Assembly (NCBI GenBank): GCA_017615595.1
Contig: JAFZZT010000024.1
Coordinates: 1-33,740, forward strand
DNA: 33,740 nt
From: Bacteroidales bacterium
GTDB lineage: Bacteria; Bacteroidota; Bacteroidia; Bacteroidales; WCHB1-69
Direction: 5' to 3'
Under the pieces are notes generated by a model. The model had not been told where the DNA came from. It searched no databases and saw only the letters and a list, made by a program, of their open reading frames with translations. Below, one piece after another: positions 6,200 through 16,700 of the stretch; the first letter of the stretch is position 1; each line of letters opens with the position of its first letter. The translations under genes were made by a program, and so were the position numbers.

Positions 6200-8863
6200 A
6201 TGCAAAAGAAACTATACCTTATTGATGCGATGGGCTTGATTTTCAGGGCGTATTATGCCATGATGAAGAGTCCGCGCTATACCACCAAAGGGCTCAACAC
6301 CTCTGCCATATTGGGTTTCACCAATTCCTTGTACGAGATCATCAAAAAGGAACAGCCCACCCACATGGCCGTGGCGTTTGACACGGGGGCGCCGACCTTT
6401 CGCCATGCCGAATTTGAGAACTACAAAGCCAACCGTGAGGCCACTCCAGACGACATCGTCCAATCCGTTCCCTACATCAAGCGCATCCTGGAGGCCTTCC
6501 GCATCGCGATGGTGTCCATAGACGGTTATGAGGCTGATGATGTGGTGGGCAGTCTGGCCAAACATGCAGAGATAGAGGGTTTTGAGGTTTATATGGTGAC
6601 CTCTGACAAGGACTATGGACAACTGGTGTCGGAGCACATCCATCTCTACAAACCAGGCAAGTTCGGACAGCCGGCCGAGATTTTGGGCGTGCAGGAGGTC
6701 TGTGAGAAATACAAGATTGAAAATCCTGAGCAACTGATAGATATGTTGGGCTTGTGGGGCGACAGTTCCGACAATATCCCCGGGGTGCCGGGCATCGGTC
6801 AGGTCAAGGCCCAGAAGCTGTTGGCCACCTACCATTCCATCGAGGAGATGTATGTCCGCGGCGCCGACCAGGAGAATGAGAAGATGCGCAACCTGCTGAT
6901 GGAGAACAAAGAACAGGCGCTGCTATCCAAACAGCTGGCTACCATCATGCTGGATGTGCCCTTGGAGTACGACTTTTCCCAGATGGTGCTAACCGGTCCC
7001 AACGTGCCGGAGCTGAAGGCTGTCTTTGCAGAACTGGAGTTCAAGGCGTTGACACAAAGGATTCTGAAAGATCTTTCCGTGACGGATTCTACCAGCGATT
7101 CGGTTGACCTGTTCTCCCAGCCGGTAGAAGAGGAGGAGGCGTTGCCTTGTTGCCAAACCATCTCACAAAAGACGCAACTTCATAGTTTGGAGGATCTTCC
7201 TTCGTCTGTGCGCGAAGCCGACACGCTCTTTTTTGACTGGATCATGGTGGAGGGCCGCATTGCCGGCTTTGTGGTGGCTGCGGACATGTCGATGGCCTAC
7301 TACCACCTGGTGGAGAGCGAACACCGACATTATCAACGGTTGTTGACGGAAATCTTCCGTGGAAACCGAACGGTGGTGCTATACGACTATAAGCAAACCT
7401 ACAAGTTTTTAACTGTTTTTAAGATACTAGTCTCCGCCAAGGTTCACGACTTGCAGATTGCCCATTATCTCATCCAGCCGGAGAGCAAGCACACCTTGGA
7501 GATGATGGTGGAGACGGGCTTAGGCATGGAGATGCAAAAGCCTGTCGCCCCGCAGGAGCAAGCAGCAGTGGAGCGGGTGAGTGTCTTTGAGCTGCTCTAT
7601 CCTTCCTTGTTGAAATCTATTCGTGAGGGAGAGCTGCTCACCTTGTTTGAGGAGGTGGAGATGCCCTTGGCGCCGGTGCTGGCCAATATGGAGATGACAG
7701 GTGTGCGGCTGGATGTGCCCACCTTGCAGCAGAACTCCGAGACCATGCAGCAGGAGTTGAAAGATATTGAGCGTCAGATATATGACTATGCGGGTATCAC
7801 GTTCAACATCGGCTCTCCGAAGCAGCTTGGCGAAGTGTTGTTTGAGCGGTTGAGACTGGTCGAGAATGCCAAACTGACCAAGAGCAAGCAGTATCAGACG
7901 GGCGAGGAGGTGTTGCTGAAGCTGGCGCCGAAGCATCCTATCGTGCCGCTGATTTTGGAGTGGCGCAAGCTCTCCAAGCTGAAATCCACCTATATTGATG
8001 CGCTGCCCGCCTTGATCAACCCCAAGACTGGTCGCATCCATACCACCTACACGCAGACCATCACCGCCACGGGCCGGTTGAGTTCGGTGAACCCCAATTT
8101 GCAGAACATTCCCATCCGCACGGAGCGGGGGCGCGACATCCGCAAGGCTTTTGTGGCCTCTGACGAGGATCATGTGTTGCTTGCCGCCGACTATTCGCAG
8201 ATAGAGCTGCGCATCGTGGCACACGTCTGCGGCGACGAGCGGATGATTGAGACTTTCCGGAAACATGAAGATATCCACGCCGCCATGGCCGCGCACATCT
8301 ACGGCGTTCCGCAAGAGGAGGTGACCAAGGATATGCGGCGCAATGCCAAGACCGTCAACTTCGGCATCCTGTATGGTATCTCCGCCTTCGGTCTCGCCGA
8401 CCGGCTGCAGATTCCGCAATACGAAGCACGCCAGTTAATCACGGACTACTTCCATAGTTTCCCTAAAATCAACGATTATCTCAATGACACCCTGGCCTTT
8501 GCCCGTGAAAATCTCTATGTGGAGACCCTCTTGGGCAGGAGGCGCTACATTCGGGATATCAATGCGCACAATGCCATTTTGAGGAAATCGGCGGAGCGCA
8601 ACGCGATCAATGCGCCGATACAGGGCACCGCCGCCGATTTGATCAAAATAGCCATGATCCGCGTCCAGCGTGCCATCGAGGAACGCCATTTGCGCAGCCG
8701 CATGATTCTGCAGGTCCACGACGAACTGGTGTTCGACACGCTCAAAGAGGAGCTTGAGACTCTTCGCGAGCTGGTGCGCGCGGAGATGAGTGGCGCTATG
8801 CAACTGTCTGTCCCGTTGGATGTTGACATCAACTACGGGCACAGTTGGTTTGACGCCCACTAA
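6200..8863 (+). CDS. polA: DNA polymerase I
   Basis: 887 residues, shorter than the 928 of Escherichia coli. It fills gaps and removes RNA primers in replication and repair. N-terminal 5'-3' exonuclease (about 1-290): DAMGLIFRAYYAM, an acidic cluster near GYEADDVVGS, and the helix-hairpin block WGDSSDNIPGVPGIGQ (about 187-202). Polymerase domain (about 490-887): motif A DYSQIELR from D664, motif B RRNAKTVNFGILYG from about 712, motif C QVHDELVFD with H840-D841-E842. The middle 3'-5' exonuclease domain is present as a fold but lacks the metal-binding acids: the first motif reads FFDWIM near D346 instead of DxE, and the YxxxD motif is not found. It ends three bases before the convergent ssb gene. 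Confidence 0.96.
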   Translation: MQKKLYLIDAMGLIFRAYYAMMKSPRYTTKGLNTSAILGFTNSLYEIIKKEQPTHMAVAFDTGAPTFRHAEFENYKANREATPDDIVQSVPYIKRILEAFRIAMVSIDGYEADDVVGSLAKHAEIEGFEVYMVTSDKDYGQLVSEHIHLYKPGKFGQPAEILGVQEVCEKYKIENPEQLIDMLGLWGDSSDNIPGVPGIGQVKAQKLLATYHSIEEMYVRGADQENEKMRNLLMENKEQALLSKQLATIMLDVPLEYDFSQMVLTGPNVPELKAVFAELEFKALTQRILKDLSVTDSTSDSVDLFSQPVEEEEALPCCQTISQKTQLHSLEDLPSSVREADTLFFDWIMVEGRIAGFVVAADMSMAYYHLVESEHRHYQRLLTEIFRGNRTVVLYDYKQTYKFLTVFKILVSAKVHDLQIAHYLIQPESKHTLEMMVETGLGMEMQKPVAPQEQAAVERVSVFELLYPSLLKSIREGELLTLFEEVEMPLAPVLANMEMTGVRLDVPTLQQNSETMQQELKDIERQIYDYAGITFNIGSPKQLGEVLFERLRLVENAKLTKSKQYQTGEEVLLKLAPKHPIVPLILEWRKLSKLKSTYIDALPALINPKTGRIHTTYTQTITATGRLSSVNPNLQNIPIRTERGRDIRKAFVASDEDHVLLAADYSQIELRIVAHVCGDERMIETFRKHEDIHAAMAAHIYGVPQEEVTKDMRRNAKTVNFGILYGISAFGLADRLQIPQYEARQLITDYFHSFPKINDYLNDTLAFARENLYVETLLGRRRYIRDINAHNAILRKSAERNAINAPIQGTAADLIKIAMIRVQRAIEERHLRSRMILQVHDELVFDTLKEELETLRELVRAEMSGAMQLSVPLDVDINYGHSWFDAH

Positions 8864-8866
8864 AGG

Positions 8867-9310
8867 TTAGAAGGGCAGGTCGTCCGTATCGCTCTGAAAG
8901 GACTCTTCCACCACGGAAGGTTGCGGAGCCACATTGCCCTGGTTGACATTCTGCGTGGCCACGGGCGCATTCTCATTGGCGCTGCGTGGCTCCAGCATCG
9001 TGAAGGTGGAGGCCTCAATTTCGGTGATGTAGTGCTTGATGCCGTTGTCCTCCCAATTGCGCGTGCGCAGCTTGCCCTCCACATAGATCATCTTGCCCTT
9101 GTTGAGATACTTCTCCGCCGTCTCTGCCAAATTGCGCCAACAGACAATGTTGTGCCATTCCGTCAACTCGATGCGGTTCCCGTCCTTGTCCTTGCGGAAC
9201 TCTGACGTTGCCATTGTGAAGGTCGCTTTCTTCACCCCACCTTCAAAGGTTCTGACATCCGGGTCCTTGCCCAGACGACCAATTAAGATAACTTTGTTAA
9301 TACCAGACAT
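8867..9310 (-). CDS. ssb: Single-stranded DNA-binding protein
   Basis: 147 residues. N-terminal OB fold (about 1-108): MSGINKVILIGRLGKDPDVR, TEWHNIVCW, KYLNKGKMIYVEGKLRTRNW and the YITEIEA strand, as in bacterial SSB. Then a glutamine/asparagine-rich linker (about 112-135) and the acidic tail SDTDDLPF that recruits replication and repair partners. It covers single-stranded DNA as a tetramer. Convergent with polA, three bases apart, and downstream of gldB but with its own promoter at 9337-9367. Confidence 0.96.
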   Translation of the reverse strand: MSGINKVILIGRLGKDPDVRTFEGGVKKATFTMATSEFRKDKDGNRIELTEWHNIVCWRNLAETAEKYLNKGKMIYVEGKLRTRNWEDNGIKHYITEIEASTFTMLEPRSANENAPVATQNVNQGNVAPQPSVVEESFQSDTDDLPF

Positions 9311-9336
9311 ATTAGTTAGTTTTAAGATTTACGCTG

Positions 9337-9367
9337 CAAATATACAAAATTTTATAAAAATAACAAA
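9337..9367 (-). promoter_or_regulatory. Promoter of ssb (-33 TTTG, -7 TATATTTG)
   Basis: On the minus strand TTTG (9364-9367) and TATATTTG (9337-9344) are separated by 19 bases, the standard Bacteroidota arrangement. The -7 box lies 26 bases before the ATG at 9310. The promoter sits between the gldB stop and ssb. Confidence 0.75.
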
Positions 9368-9384
9368 TAATTTAATTTTTAAAA

Positions 9385-10425
9385 CTAATTGTTAAAATTT
9401 GGCTTATATAAGGACTTGTTCAGGATCTGTTGGGAGTCGGTGTTCTGCATGAGGTCTTGCAGAGTAACGTCTTTGTTGTGAGCCATATAGCTTCTGACGA
9501 TTTGCCATCCGATGAAGATGCCGAGGCGTCCGGGAGATGCGTTTCCGAAATCACGGGTGAAGGGGGTTTCGTCAATCATTCTTCGGGCCACCGACTCCTC
9601 TTTGGAGTATAAAAGTTGTTTTTCGATGAGATATTGCCACACCAGGCCTTGGTTTTTCCGGGCCCATTCAAACTGTTCTGCGTTATAGCCTATGATATCC
9701 TGTTCTTTTGTTTCGGGGAACATGATCTGGGTGAAGTAGAGTTTTTTTCCTTCCAGGATCATGTAGTCGAGCAGCGAGACCGGGGTTTTGTCTGGCAGGT
9801 GTCTGTAGCAGAGGCTTTTGGAGAAGACGTCGGTCGGGATGAAGCGCCGTTCGCACCGTGCGGTGATGAATCGGGGCATGTTGGCTTGGGCGTAAAACTT
9901 GTAGTTGCTGCCCAGGTACATGTCGAGGCAGATGTAGATATCGTTCCCATAGCCGAAAACGGAAGGTGTGGACAGGTCTAAGCCCGGAATCAGGGTGTAG
10001 AAGTCCGGGACGCTGTCTTCCGGGAAATGTGTAAGGTATATTTTGAGTGCTTTTCGGAGGGACTCGCGGATGTCGGACATGTCGCGGTATTGCTTGTCGC
10101 ACTCCTTGAACAGATCTTGGATGAAGGGATCGTTGAGATAGGCCTTGAGGCCTTGCATCAGTTCGGGGTTCTTCCAGGAGTCCTTCGCGATCAAATTTTC
10201 CGGGAAAACGCCGTAGAGTTTTTCTATTTCCGCCGAAAGACGGTTTTTGTCCAGCGTGTCGAGTGCTTGTTCGTAACGATAGATCGGAACCTCTACGTTT
10301 CGGATCTCCTCTTTCTGTTCTTTGGTGAGTTCCGGGGTGGCCACCTGCTCTTTTTTTCGGCATCCGTTGAAAGCCGGGAGCAGGAAGACGCATAGTGCCA
10401 ATGTCAGTAATCTTCTGATTTTCAT
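9385..10425 (-). CDS. gldB: GldB-family gliding motility lipoprotein
   Basis: 346 residues with a lipoprotein signal peptide; the lipidated cysteine is C22 in LLPAFNGCRKKEQ. The body resembles GldB: CLDMYLGSNYKFY (about 173-185), LLDYMILEGKKLYFTQIMFPET (about 223-244), IIGYNAEQFEWARKN, a block ending in DETPFTRDFG near residue 299, PGRLGIFIGWQIVRSYM (about 305-321) and the closing QQILNKSLYKPN. In gliding Flavobacteriia GldB is needed for motility; in non-gliding Bacteroidales its role is unclear, perhaps cell envelope or T9SS related. It is transcribed divergently from a giant T9SS cargo gene, which is suggestive but not proof of a shared role. A -7 box lies at 10455-10462. Confidence 0.85.
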   Translation of the reverse strand: MKIRRLLTLALCVFLLPAFNGCRKKEQVATPELTKEQKEEIRNVEVPIYRYEQALDTLDKNRLSAEIEKLYGVFPENLIAKDSWKNPELMQGLKAYLNDPFIQDLFKECDKQYRDMSDIRESLRKALKIYLTHFPEDSVPDFYTLIPGLDLSTPSVFGYGNDIYICLDMYLGSNYKFYAQANMPRFITARCERRFIPTDVFSKSLCYRHLPDKTPVSLLDYMILEGKKLYFTQIMFPETKEQDIIGYNAEQFEWARKNQGLVWQYLIEKQLLYSKEESVARRMIDETPFTRDFGNASPGRLGIFIGWQIVRSYMAHNKDVTLQDLMQNTDSQQILNKSLYKPNFNN

Positions 10426-10454
10426 CTGTATCTCAAATGCTTAGGTTTGAACCG

Positions 10455-10462
10455 CAAAATTA
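10455..10462 (-). promoter_or_regulatory. -7 promoter box of gldB
   Basis: TAATTTTG on the minus strand, 29 bases before the ATG at 10425; fits TAnnTTTG. The -33 element is unclear. Confidence 0.5.
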
Positions 10463-10589
10463 TAAAAAATCAGGGAAAGGAACGAATAAAATGTGCGGGT
10501 TATTGTTTTATAAAATTTCAAAAACTCTTTAACTCAATGACTAAGCGGACCGCGAACATCATTTAGAGTATTATATATAAAAATTAATT

Positions 10590-10618
10590 TTTGGATGTTG
10601 AAAAAAACATTATATTTG
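10590..10618 (+). promoter_or_regulatory. Promoter of the giant T9SS cargo gene
   Basis: TTTG at 10590-10593 and TATATTTG at 10611-10618 with a 17-base spacer. The transcript would have an AT-rich leader of about 85 bases before the ATG at 10710, longer than for the other genes here, leaving room for leader control. The rest of the 10426-10709 gap holds no gene. Confidence 0.65.
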
Positions 10619-10709
10619 CAGGCTTTTTTATCATTTTGAAATAGGTATAAAAGAGAAAATATAAATTAAAAATAAAACTAAATTATTGTTAAATTAAATC
10701 AAAACCAAA

Positions 10710-13700
10710 ATGAAAAAGTTTGACCTTTTAAAGACTTTACCCACCAAGGTAAAGGGGTGTATCGTCCTGATGCTGACTATGCTGATGGCGGTAACCAGTG
10801 TCTTTGCCCAGTACACGGGCACGGGCACCTTCGCGCCGATCACGAGTTTGGACGATCTGACGTCGGGATATTACGTGATCACCAATCAGACTGGTGCTTA
10901 TGCGATGTTGAATGAAAATTCCAACACGTCCACCAATTACATTTTGAAGACGGACGCTGTTTTCACCAATCCGTCCGCCAACATCGTTTGGAACGTCACC
11001 GTTGCAACCGATGGCACCATCACCATGTACAACGAAGCCGAGGAGGTGTATGTAGCCTATCCCGGAAACAACAAAAACAGTGCGCGACTGGAGAGTACAT
11101 TGAGTGACAATGCCCGTTGGACCCCGTCTTTGGATGCGAACGGTCACTGGGTGTTGACGAATGTGGGTTACACGACCCGTTTCCTGAGTTACAATCCGGA
11201 CTATACCCGTTTTGCCTGTTATGTAAATCACGATCAAGAGGAGTTGATGCTGTATAAGATGCAGCCGAGCGGCGCTCTGACAGCTCCTGTGTTTTCTGTG
11301 GCTGGCGGTTTCCAGTATGAGGCTTTGACTGTCTCGCTGACCGCTCCTGCCGGCGCCTCCATCTATTACACGTTGGATGGCACCACCCCCACCACCGCCT
11401 CTACGCTTTATGCCACTCCTATCAACATTGCTACTACTACCACAGTGAAAGCTATCGCCGTTTTGGGTGACGAAGAGAGCTCTGTGGCTGAGGCTACTTA
11501 TTCCTTCCCTGTGGTGGCTACCACTGCAGATTTTCGTTTGAATGGTACTTCCAATGTGGTTTATGACCTTCAAAACTGCACGTTTGTGTATAAGAACGGC
11601 CGTTATGTGTTCGTGAAGGATGCTACCGGCGGTCTTTGTGTTTTTGACTACAACACCCCTATGCTGGCTGACTATGAAGAGGGCGATGTGATCCCCCATA
11701 TCTATGGAACACGCACTTTATTCAATGGTTTGGCAGAGTTGGTTCCCACCCGCGAAACCGCTATTGCCACTGCTAACGTGGGACCGCAAGCTCCCATCCT
11801 GATTACCGCTGATGACGTGTTGAACAACTACAACACTTACGAAGGCCAGCTGGTGAGACTGAACGGCGTTAACTTCACGGGCAACCGTGACTTCACGCCT
11901 TCTGTCAGAAACAGCGTTACTTTCGCTCAGAATGGTTCTGCCAACATGTACATCTACAATGCTTTCTCCACCTTGGATGCCAATGTGACGAATGGCATGA
12001 ACGCCGATGTGGTTGGTTTCCTCTGCGCTTACAATGCCCAGAAGCAACTCTACGCCCGCAACGATGCCGACATCATGCAATATGAAGTGGCTCTCCCGTA
12101 CGCCGAGGACTTTGACGGTGTGGCTAGCCAATGGAATTTCGAGCAGAACACGCAGGCTAACCAATGGTATGTGGGTCAGGCCACCGGTCTTCAAAACAAG
12201 GCCCTGTTTGTTTCCGACAATGGTAATTCCAACAAATACAACATCACGGCCACTTCCGTTTCCCACGCTTATCTGGACGTGATTGTCCCGACAGAGGGCG
12301 CAGTCCTTTCCTTTGATTACAGAGTGGGCGGTGAAGGCACCTCTTACCTGTATGACTTCATGGCTGTTTCCGTCATCGATCCTGAAGATGAACTGGAATA
12401 TGGCCAACAACTCGATGAAAATTTGGCTACCTACAACTTCTCTAATGGCTGGCAACGTGCTTATGTCGCCCTGGAAGGCGAGACTGCCGAGACGGTCAAG
12501 AGAGTGGTCTTCACTTGGGTGAACGACTTGAGTGGTGGTACACAACCTGCCGCCGCCGTGGACAACATCACCATCCTGGCTGGCTCCTGCCTCCCCGTTG
12601 CTAACTTGACGATTTCCAACCTCGAGGCTACTTCCGCCACCGTTGCTTGGACCGAAGAGACAGACGTGACATGGCAGGTGGAATACAAGACCGCTGATGA
12701 GGGAACTTGGACCACCGTCAGTGCCTTGGGCAACACGGTTAACCTTACCAACCTGACCTCCAACACCACCTACAACGTGCGTGTGAAGACCATCTGCGGC
12801 ACCAACAACGAGAGCGATTATATGACCACCACCTTCACCACTCCTTCTCTCTGTGGTGCTCCGGAAGATGTGGTTGTTTATCCTTCCGCTTACTATGCTG
12901 ACGTGGAGTGGACGGTAGCTCCGAACGTGACGTACGATGTGGAGTTCAAAGAGGCTTCCTCTTCCAACTGGATCACCCTCGTGACCAACGTGACTTCCGT
13001 GCCGGTGACCCTCGGCGGCTTGACTGAGTCCACCGCTTACAATGTGCGTGTGATCGCCCATTGCGCTGCTGATAACGGCACAACCTCTACCGATGTGGTG
13101 AACTTCTCCACTACAGAGAGATGTCCCGCTCCTATCGGCTTGGCTGGTGTGGTGAACAGCTCCCAGATTGATGTTACCTGGACGAGCAACGACTACTTCG
13201 GACGCTGGATTCTCCAATACAGAATGGCCGGTACCGATGTCTGGTCTTCCGAGATTCAGCTGAACCAACCTTCTTATACCATTGCTCCTATTCAGACAGC
13301 TACCTCTTACGAGATTCGCGTGAAAGCGCTCTGCGAGCACAACACCATTGAGAGCAACTATAGTCAGATCACCGTGGCTGTTCCTTGTGCTTCCGCTGGC
13401 GAACCGTTAGATTTGACCGTTGGCACGGGCACTACCGAGTCCTACTATGCTCCGTACAACAACTACTATGGTAACTCTTGGAATGAGTGTATCTATCTGG
13501 CTTCCGAAATTGGCCATGCCGGTATTATCAATTCCATTGCTTACTATGTGAACACATCTACCGCTTACGATTGTAATCAAATTAAGATCTACATGGGTCA
13601 TACCACCAAAGACATCCATGCTTCTACTTCCGATTGGACAGCATTGGCAGACCTTACATTGGTTTATTCTGCTAACGATATTACAATCGGTTCTTCCACT

Positions 13701-16700
13701 GGTTGGGAGACCAGAACGCTCGCCACACCATTCAACTACAATGGCGTTGACAACTTGGTGGTGGTGGTTACCCACACTGCCGATTCCTATGTTTCTGGTT
13801 TGAAGTATCGCTACACTTCCCAAGCTAACAGATGTTTGTATCGTCAAGCCGACAACAACACCTCTTATGCTGAGCATCCGGGAACCAACACGGGTACCCG
13901 TTCCACCTACGTGCCGAACATTAAACTGAACATTATCCCTTGCGGTGACCAACCGATTTGCGCTGTTCCTGAGAATGTGACCGTGAGTAACGTGACGGAG
14001 ACCTCCGCCGTGGTGAACTGGACAGGCGCTGCCGCCCATTATGTCATCAAGGTTGTCTCCCCGAATACTGCTGATATGATCATCACAGGTGTTAGTGGCA
14101 ATACCTACACGTTGACGGGTTTGAACCCCAACCAAACGGAATACTCTGTGCTGGTTGCCGCTCAATGTGGTGAGAATACCTATTCCACCTATAGCTCTGC
14201 CGCTTCTTTTGTGACCGAATGTTCTCCAATGGCCATTCCTTACACACAGAACTTTGATGGTTATACAGGTACCACCTCTACCACAGAAAACATCCTGCCT
14301 ACATGCTGGAGCCGCTATAACGCCGGAACGAGCTACACGGGATATCCGCAAACCTACAACTCTTCCACCTATGCATCCAGTGGCACCAACTCCTTGCGTT
14401 TCTACATGTACTCCTCTACTGCCTATGCTGATCAGTATGCGATCCTGCCTGCCACCGATGTGCCAGTCAACCAGTTGATGGTTAACTTCGACTTGCGTGG
14501 CTATAACACGGGTACTACCTATGTCGCTAATCTCGAAGTCGGTGTGATGACCGATCCTACCGATCCTTCCACCTTCGTATCTTTAGGTTCTCACAATGAA
14601 ACGGGTGCAACTACATATAATAATTATACCATATATTTAAACAACTACACCGGCAACGGCCAATATATTGCCTTCAAGGCTCCGAAGCCTGCTACTGGCT
14701 ATAATGCTTTCACTGTTGATAATATTTTGGTTGATTATGCTCCGTCATGTTCTGCTCCTACCATTACGAATTACAACATCACCTCCAAGCTGCTCACTTG
14801 GAACAATGGTGATATGGGTACTCCTCAAAGCTATCAGGTAATCTGCAACGCCAACGGCACGACCACCAACACGTTCACCTTCACCACTACGGAAGGTTTG
14901 TTGTTGGGTCTCGCAGGTCTGACCGACTACACGGTGTATGTGAGAACCATTTGTGGCGAGGGCGACACCAGCGAGTGGTCTGCTCCTTATACCTTCACCA
15001 CGCCTGAGACGGGATGTACCGATCCTGCCAACTTGGTGGCTGTTGTGAACGCCAACCAAGATGTGGTTCTTACTTGGGACGTTGATCCTGAGCAGAACAC
15101 ATGGGCTGTCTATTCCAAGTTCATGGATTCACCTGTTTGGTCTGCCCCTGTCATGGTGACGGGCACCCCGACCGTTACGCTCTCCGGTCTCCAGACGGCT
15201 ACCAACTATGACTTCCGCGTTAGCGCTATCTGCAACAATGGTACTACTGAGAGCGGATATGCATACGCTTCTGCTTATATTCCTTGTTCCACCGCTTCTG
15301 GAGATCCCGAAGTTATTGTTGGTACGGGTACAAGCACGACATACTCTGCTCCGTTCAACAACTTCTATAAGAACTCCAGAAACGAAGTCCTCTATTTAGC
15401 TAGCGAGATTGGCCAGGCTGGACCTATCACCAGCATCTCTTATGATGTTTCCAATGCTTCTAGCTGGACAGCGAGCACGATCAATATCTATATGGGACAC
15501 ACTTCCAGAACCACTTTTGCCTCAACCTCCGATTGGACTCCAGTCAACGACCTGACTTTGGTATATTCTTCTACCAATCAAACCATGGGTACTTCTACCG
15601 GTTGGTTAACATTCGACCTGGAGACTCCGTTCAACTACAATGGTACGGACAACTTGGTGGTGGTAGTTACCAAGACCTGCTCTAGTTACAATAGTAGCTT
15701 GAAATTCCACTACACTTCCAAGACTGGCCGCTGCCTCTATCGTCAAAACGACTCCAATACGAATTATGCCGACATTAATAATGTTTCGCAGACAGGTACA
15801 AAATCCGCATACGTTCCGAATATCAAGCTTACCATTCTTCCTCCTTGTGATGATCCTGTCCTTTGTGAGGCTGAAGTTACCGGTGTGACAGCTTCCAATG
15901 TAACTAATAATAGCGTTACCGTGGATTGGACTGCTACGGGTGCAGCTTCCTATGTGCTGGAATATGGTCAGGATGGTTTCGCTGTCGGTACGGGCATGCA
16001 AATCAGTACGACCGCCACTTCTGCTACCATCAATGGTCTTAATGAAGCTGTTGCTTACAGTTTTGTGGTGTATCCTGTTTGTGCCAATGGCAACTCTGGT
16101 ACTCCTGCCTCTGTGACTGTAACGACCTCTGGTACGGTTGTCGAACCCGATGTGTTTGTGATGGGCCAAGATGCCAATGTGACCACTTGTAACGCTTTTA
16201 TCTATGACAATGGCGGTTCTACTGGCGATTATCTCACCAACTCTTATGAGACCATCGTTGTTACGCCTGCCACTGCTGGTGCTGGCTTCCACATTACAGG
16301 AACTTATGAAATGGAAGAAGACTATGACTTTGTTTCCATCTATGACGCCAACAATACCCTGTTGGCAGAATTGACCGGTTTCGGCACTGTGGATATCACT
16401 ACTCAAGGAGCTATTTCCATTCTCCTTGAATCAGACTACAGTCTTTGCTATTCCGGCATCGCTTTCCATGTAGAGTGTGTGGGTGGTGGCGATGAGCCCC
16501 CAGTGGTGGAGACCGATGTGTATGTGATGGGTCAAGATGCCAATGTGACCACTTGTAACGCTATTATCTATGACAATGGCGGTGCCACGGGCAACTATGA
16601 GACCTACTCTGACGAGACGATGGTTATTAATCCTGGTGTTGCAGGCGCTGGTTTGCATGTAACCGGTACTTATGATATGGAAAGCGGTTGGGATTACATC

